NCBI GenBank assembly: GCA_965232575.1
Contig: CBDDPZ010000009.1
Coordinates: 558,001-622,000 of the forward strand
DNA length: 64,000 nucleotides
Source: Bin5 sp965232575
Lineage (GTDB): Bacteria; Chloroflexota; Anaerolineae; Caldilineales; Caldilineaceae
Direction: 5' to 3'
Of this stretch, positions 60,331-64,000 are shown piece after piece (position 1 is the first letter of the stretch; each line of letters begins with the position of its first letter). Under the pieces are notes generated by a model. It had not been told where the DNA came from. It searched no databases and saw only the letters and a program-made list of their open reading frames with translations. The translations under genes were made by a program, and so were the position numbers.

Positions 60331-61647
60331 TCAGGATTCAGCAAAGTCAATTCCAATGTCGGAGCGCCACACCGCGCCCTCGAAGCGAATCTGTTCAACA
60401 GCCTGGTAGGCCTTAGTGACGGCTGTCTTGAATTCGTCGCCGGTTGCAGTAACCGAAAGTACACGTCCGCCGTCGGTTAGGACAACCAATTCGCCCTCTC
60501 CTTCAGTATGAAGGCGCGAGTCGTCCACCTTTGTTCCGGCGTGAAAAACCAGGGCGCTACCATCGGCAATCAAGCCCTCAGGAAGAGGAAGACCTGAGAT
60601 GACCTTGCCTGTCTCGTAACCATCTGGATAGCCGCCTGAGGCCATTACCACGGTCACTGCGGACTCTGCTAACCATTCCGGCTCGTGCTCGGCCAAACTG
60701 CCATCCGTACACGCCAGCATCAGTTCCACAATGTCACTCTGAAGTAAGGGCAATATGACCTGGGCTTCCGGATCTCCGAAGCGACAGTTGAATTCCAGAA
60801 CCATAGGTCCCTTTTCGGTCAGCATCAGCCCAGCGTACAGGACGCCCCGATAAGGAGAACCTTCAGAAGCCATTCCGGCCAAGGTTGGCCGAAGGATCTT
60901 GTGTTCAACTGCGTCCAGAATCTCTCTTGTTGCCAGTGGGGAAGGCGCAAATGCTCCCATACCTCCCGTATTGGGCCCGCGATCCCCATCAAGCAATCGC
61001 TTGTGATCCTGTGCCGCAGGAACCACGCGTAGGTTCACGCCATCGCAGAATGCCAGTACCGACAGTTCGGGGCCCTGCAAACGCTCTTCCACCAGGATAG
61101 TTGAGCCAGCGTCGCCAAAGCGTCGACTCACCATCATCTCACGCAGTTGTTCGACAGCTTCGTCACGACTCGTAGGCAGAAGGACACCTTTACCGGCAGC
61201 AAGACCGCTGGCCTTGAGGACAGGGAGGTCGTCCAATTCATTGACGAAGTCGGCCGCCGATTCAAAGTCAGTGAAAACACGCGCCCAGCCAGTGGGAATC
61301 CCATGCCGGTTCATGAAGGCCTTTGAGTACGCCTTAGAGCCCTCAAGTTGGGCAGCGGACTTGCTCGGTCCGAATATCGTCAGACCCTCGGCAACGAATT
61401 CGTCAACGACTCCAGATACTAACGGTAGTTCCGGTCCTACCACCGTCAATTTGACCTGACTGTCGTTTGCAAAGAGCCGCAACGCCTGCGATTCGTGTAC
61501 CGGGATGGGAATATTCGTGCAGTTGGGAATCCCGGCTGTACCCCCGTTTCCCGGTGCTGCGAAGATTCGGTCGACATGCCGTGATTGCGCCAACTTCCAA
61601 GCCAGGGCATGCTCCCTTGCGCCGGAACCAATCAGCAGAATGTTCAT
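60331..61647 (-). CDS. purD: Phosphoribosylamine-glycine ligase
   Basis: 438 residues, ATP-grasp enzyme of purine synthesis. Begins MNILLIGSGAREHALAWKLA; includes LKASGLAAGKGVLLP, ILVEERLQGPELSVLAFCDG, AQDHKRLLDGDRGPNTGGMG and LEFNCRFGDPEAQVILPLL, all family hallmarks. Length is normal. Gene order purK-purF-purD on one strand puts three purine genes together. Confidence 0.96.
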   Translation of the reverse strand: MNILLIGSGAREHALAWKLAQSRHVDRIFAAPGNGGTAGIPNCTNIPIPVHESQALRLFANDSQVKLTVVGPELPLVSGVVDEFVAEGLTIFGPSKSAAQLEGSKAYSKAFMNRHGIPTGWARVFTDFESAADFVNELDDLPVLKASGLAAGKGVLLPTSRDEAVEQLREMMVSRRFGDAGSTILVEERLQGPELSVLAFCDGVNLRVVPAAQDHKRLLDGDRGPNTGGMGAFAPSPLATREILDAVEHKILRPTLAGMASEGSPYRGVLYAGLMLTEKGPMVLEFNCRFGDPEAQVILPLLQSDIVELMLACTDGSLAEHEPEWLAESAVTVVMASGGYPDGYETGKVISGLPLPEGLIADGSALVFHAGTKVDDSRLHTEGEGELVVLTDGGRVLSVTATGDEFKTAVTKAYQAVEQIRFEGAVWRSDIGIDFAES

Positions 61648-61746
61648 CTAACGGTCATGGCGTGTCGGATCATGTGGAGTGAAAAAAGACAATGTGTGGG
61701 TCGTTTGGTCGGTCAAGCTTTTCTCTGTCCAGGGGCGACAGGTCAT

Positions 61747-63171
61747 TCAGTTGCCCAGTACGCCTGCGAATCTCTCCTTCTCCTTCAGTTCCAGTTCCAT
61801 TTCCAACATTGGAGTCTCGAACGGGTAGGCGCCCGTGAAACAGGCGTTGCAATAGCCATCCTGCGCTCGCAATGTATTCATCATGCCTTCAACGCTCAGA
61901 TAGTTTAGCGATTCGACTCCAATGTATTCCTTAATTTCATCCAGATTCTTATGGGCCGCGATCAGTTCCGACTGGCTTGCCATGTCTACGCCCATGAAGC
62001 AGGGGAATCGTATAGGCGGGCACGCAACACGCATATGAACTTCGGCGGCACCCGCGTCGCGCAGGAGTTGCACAAGCGGTCCACTCGTGTTTCCCCGCAC
62101 GATTGAGTCGTCTACAAGGACTACCCTCTGTCCCTTCAGATTGTCCGGTAAGGGATTGAATTTCATTGCCACACCGACCTTGCGTTGCCGGTGTGTCGGC
62201 TGGATAAAGGTACGTCCAATGTATCGGCTCTTAATGAGACCCTCGCTATAGTCGATGCCGCTCTCCTGTGCATAGCCGATTGCATGAGGAGTGCCGCTAT
62301 CCGGTACAGGTACAACGATATCGGCCTCTACCGGCGACTCGCGGGCCAGTTGGCGCCCTAATGCTTGACGCACCCTGTGGACAAGCCGACCGCCGAGAAC
62401 ACTGTCCGGACGGGCAAAGTATATCTGCTCGAATGTGCAGAATGCCGCCTTCTCCGCTGGCACGCCCTGTACGATTTCGTACCCGTCCTGGTCAACGCGA
62501 ACGATTTCGCCAGGGTCGATTTCCCGAATGGATCGGCCGCCGATAGTGGCGAATGCGCAACTCTCTGAGGCGATAGCGAGGCCGTTTTCAAGCTCGCCAA
62601 GAACGAGCGGGCGCAGGCCCCAAGGGTCCCTCACGCCATAAATGGCATCGCGTGTCAGAATGGTCAAAGAGTAGGCCCCCTCCGCAATCGTCATCATCTG
62701 GCGAATCCGCTGCAACCAATTGCCGCGGGCCCCGGCCAACATATGGATGATAAGTTCGCTATCGGTCGAGGTAAACAGACCCACGCCTCGCTCCAACAGA
62801 TCACGGCGAAGTTTCGGCGCGTTAACCAAATTGCCGTTATGCCCGATGGCAAGGGGACCGTCGAGTGTCTCTAAAATATACGGCTGAGTATTGTTCAGAC
62901 GGGGTGATCCGGTCGTGGAATATCGAGTGTGACCAATGCCCAAATGCCCTTGCAGATGTTGCAGATTGTCCTCGTTAAAGACTTGGGAAACGAGGCCCAG
63001 CCCTTTATGAATATGGGCGGTCTTGCCGTCGCAAGTGGCGATTCCCGCGGCCTCCTGTCCTCGATGCTGCAGAGCATAAATGGCAAAGTAGGCCAGGCGG
63101 GCGATGTTCATCCCGGGGGCACTGATGCCAAAGACGCCGCATGCTTCACGGGGCGAATCGAACGGAAGCAT
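61747..63171 (-). CDS. purF: Amidophosphoribosyltransferase
   Basis: 474 residues. Catalytic Cys11 in REACGVFGISA (10-residue propeptide), NGNLVNAPKLRRDL, and PRPP loop VVLVDDSIVRGNT. Four cysteines of the [4Fe-4S] type are present (AAFCTFEQIYFARPDS, RFPCFMGVDM, and YCNACFTGAYPFE with a C-x2-C), as in B. subtilis PurF, so it probably carries an iron-sulfur cluster that makes it oxygen sensitive. First step of purine synthesis. Confidence 0.96.
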   Translation of the reverse strand: MLPFDSPREACGVFGISAPGMNIARLAYFAIYALQHRGQEAAGIATCDGKTAHIHKGLGLVSQVFNEDNLQHLQGHLGIGHTRYSTTGSPRLNNTQPYILETLDGPLAIGHNGNLVNAPKLRRDLLERGVGLFTSTDSELIIHMLAGARGNWLQRIRQMMTIAEGAYSLTILTRDAIYGVRDPWGLRPLVLGELENGLAIASESCAFATIGGRSIREIDPGEIVRVDQDGYEIVQGVPAEKAAFCTFEQIYFARPDSVLGGRLVHRVRQALGRQLARESPVEADIVVPVPDSGTPHAIGYAQESGIDYSEGLIKSRYIGRTFIQPTHRQRKVGVAMKFNPLPDNLKGQRVVLVDDSIVRGNTSGPLVQLLRDAGAAEVHMRVACPPIRFPCFMGVDMASQSELIAAHKNLDEIKEYIGVESLNYLSVEGMMNTLRAQDGYCNACFTGAYPFETPMLEMELELKEKERFAGVLGN

Positions 63172-63271
63172 TTTTGCAACTCCTTGAATTACAGCGTGCG
63201 TTCAGTTCGGGAGAACGCACACTCCGAATTTGCTCAGCGATGGGCATCAGGCCTGTTGCCAGGTTTCAGAC

Positions 63272-64000
63272 TCATATCCGCTGTAGGGCGGCACGCGCCT
63301 CAAGTCCCACTTCCAAGGCCGCGGAAGTTGTATCCGCTGTCACTGTCAGGTGCCCCATTTTGCGGCCGGGTCGAGGCTCGTGTTTTCCATACAAGTGCAA
63401 CTTCGCATCGGAAAATGCCAGCAGTGCCTGCCAGTCCGGTTCACCATTATGCCAGAGGTCACCTAGTAGATTCAACATGGCAGCCGGTCTCAACTGCTCG
63501 GATGAGCCAGGGCCAAAGCCGGAAACAGTTCGCAACTGCTGCTCGAACTGGCTAGTCACAGCACCCTCGATCGTCCAGTGGCCGGAGTTATGGGGCCGAG
63601 GTGCAATTTCATTTGTCAACAGACGCCCGGTCGACCCCAACTCCGAAGCTAGCGCATCGCTTTCCGTACGCGGCTTCGGAAGGAGAAAGAATTCGACGCA
63701 GAGAACGCCTATCAATCCGAGAAACTCGCACAGCTGGCGGGCCAATCTTTCCGCCTCCTGAGAAACGGCTGGTTCTACTTCTGCCGGCGCGATAGTGACA
63801 TCCAAAATGTGGTTTACGTGGCGGTTTTCTACAAGTGGATACGCTGCAAAGTCGCCATTCGCCCCGCGCGCCGCCACCATCGACAGTTCTCTCTCAAAGT
63901 TTACGTGCGCCTCAAGAACGCATGTCTGCCCTCCAAGAGACTGCCATGCGGATTCCAGTCTCGTTTCACTTTCAATGCGTGTCTGCCCTTTACCATCATA
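63272..64000 (-). CDS. purK: N5-carboxyaminoimidazole ribonucleotide synthase, C-terminal part (cut by edge)
   Basis: 243 codons including stop; the frame is open to the right edge and begins there at YDGKGQTRIE, the PurK ATP-grasp motif. LGVLCVEFFL-like LIGVLCVEFFLL, NEIAPRPHNSGHWTIEG and LHLYGKHEPRPGRKMGHLTV are diagnostic. PurK makes N5-CAIR from AIR and bicarbonate. It precedes purF by 100 bp on the same strand. purE would be expected upstream, beyond the window. Confidence 0.95.
   Translation of the reverse strand, partial: YDGKGQTRIESETRLESAWQSLGGQTCVLEAHVNFERELSMVAARGANGDFAAYPLVENRHVNHILDVTIAPAEVEPAVSQEAERLARQLCEFLGLIGVLCVEFFLLPKPRTESDALASELGSTGRLLTNEIAPRPHNSGHWTIEGAVTSQFEQQLRTVSGFGPGSSEQLRPAAMLNLLGDLWHNGEPDWQALLAFSDAKLHLYGKHEPRPGRKMGHLTVTADTTSAALEVGLEARAALQRI

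Noticed and set aside
1..64000. CRISPR array, rRNA operon, prophage or integron
   Set aside because: No regularly spaced repeats, rRNA segments, phage structural genes or integrase were seen.

Overview
The window is GC-rich bacterial chromosome, about 60-67% in the lines I counted by hand. It is packed with sugar- and acid-catabolism genes (Gfo/Idh/MocA and medium-chain dehydrogenases, enolase-superfamily dehydratases, TIM-barrel isomerases, phytanoyl-CoA-type dioxygenase, SMP-30, ABC importers without ATPases) among single housekeeping genes. This mix, with a mevalonate-type HMG-CoA reductase and a glutamyl-tRNA synthetase next to a tRNA-Gln gene, suggests a Chloroflexota organism such as a Caldilineales-like or sponge/marine-associated lineage. 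That placement is inference from content only, since there is no rRNA gene.

Layout. 1-1.5 kb (minus): rpmH-rnpA-yidD-yidC, with yidC cut by the left edge and a consensus sigma-70 promoter in front of rpmH. 1.6-6 kb (plus): an orphan membrane protein and priA. 6-9.3 kb (minus): ornithine cyclodeaminase-like, double GNAT and anhydro-MurNAc kinase genes, nearly overlapping. 9.5-21 kb: short catabolic units including an enolase-superfamily dehydratase, a DapA-like aldolase, ThuA, an MFS transporter, a 585-residue orphan, an AroE-like dehydrogenase, two methyltransferases and a MhpD-like hydratase. 21.2-28.5 kb (minus): a sugar ABC importer operon (binding protein, two permeases, amidohydrolase, enoyl-CoA hydratase). 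It is split between binding protein and permeases by an AT-richer AAA-ATPase plus Toprim-like gene pair, the best candidate for an acquired defence-like system. 28.8-35.3 kb (plus): an oxidative sugar-conversion cluster (dehydrogenase, isomerase, SDR, Gfo/Idh, PhyH dioxygenase, Gfo/Idh). 35.3-37.7 kb (minus): an ANK/MATE-like exporter and a dehydrogenase. 38.2-41.9 kb (plus): an oligopeptide-type ABC importer, again with no ATPase. 42-46.7 kb (minus): HAD, PfpI, mandelate-racemase-like, epimerase and dehydrogenase genes. 47.1-51.2 kb (plus): a membrane glycosyltransferase and an fchA-folD pair. 51.2-56.4 kb (minus): RNase H-like, metallo-beta-lactamase-like, SMP-30, isomerase and orphan genes. 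56.7-58.5 kb (plus): gltX and tRNA-Gln(CTG). 58.6-64 kb (minus): HMG-CoA reductase and purD, purF, purK, with purK cut by the right edge.

The most specific observations are these. FolD has Ile and Leu where the cyclohydrolase Lys54 and Gln98 belong and is translationally coupled to FchA, which can supply that activity. The ATPase/Toprim-like pair interrupts the sugar-import operon. A family of roughly 100-bp intergenic elements has terminal inverted repeats, and two copies are flanked by short direct repeats. Paired inverted repeats bracket the SDR gene. HMG-CoA reductase carries an extra N-terminal beta-rich domain.
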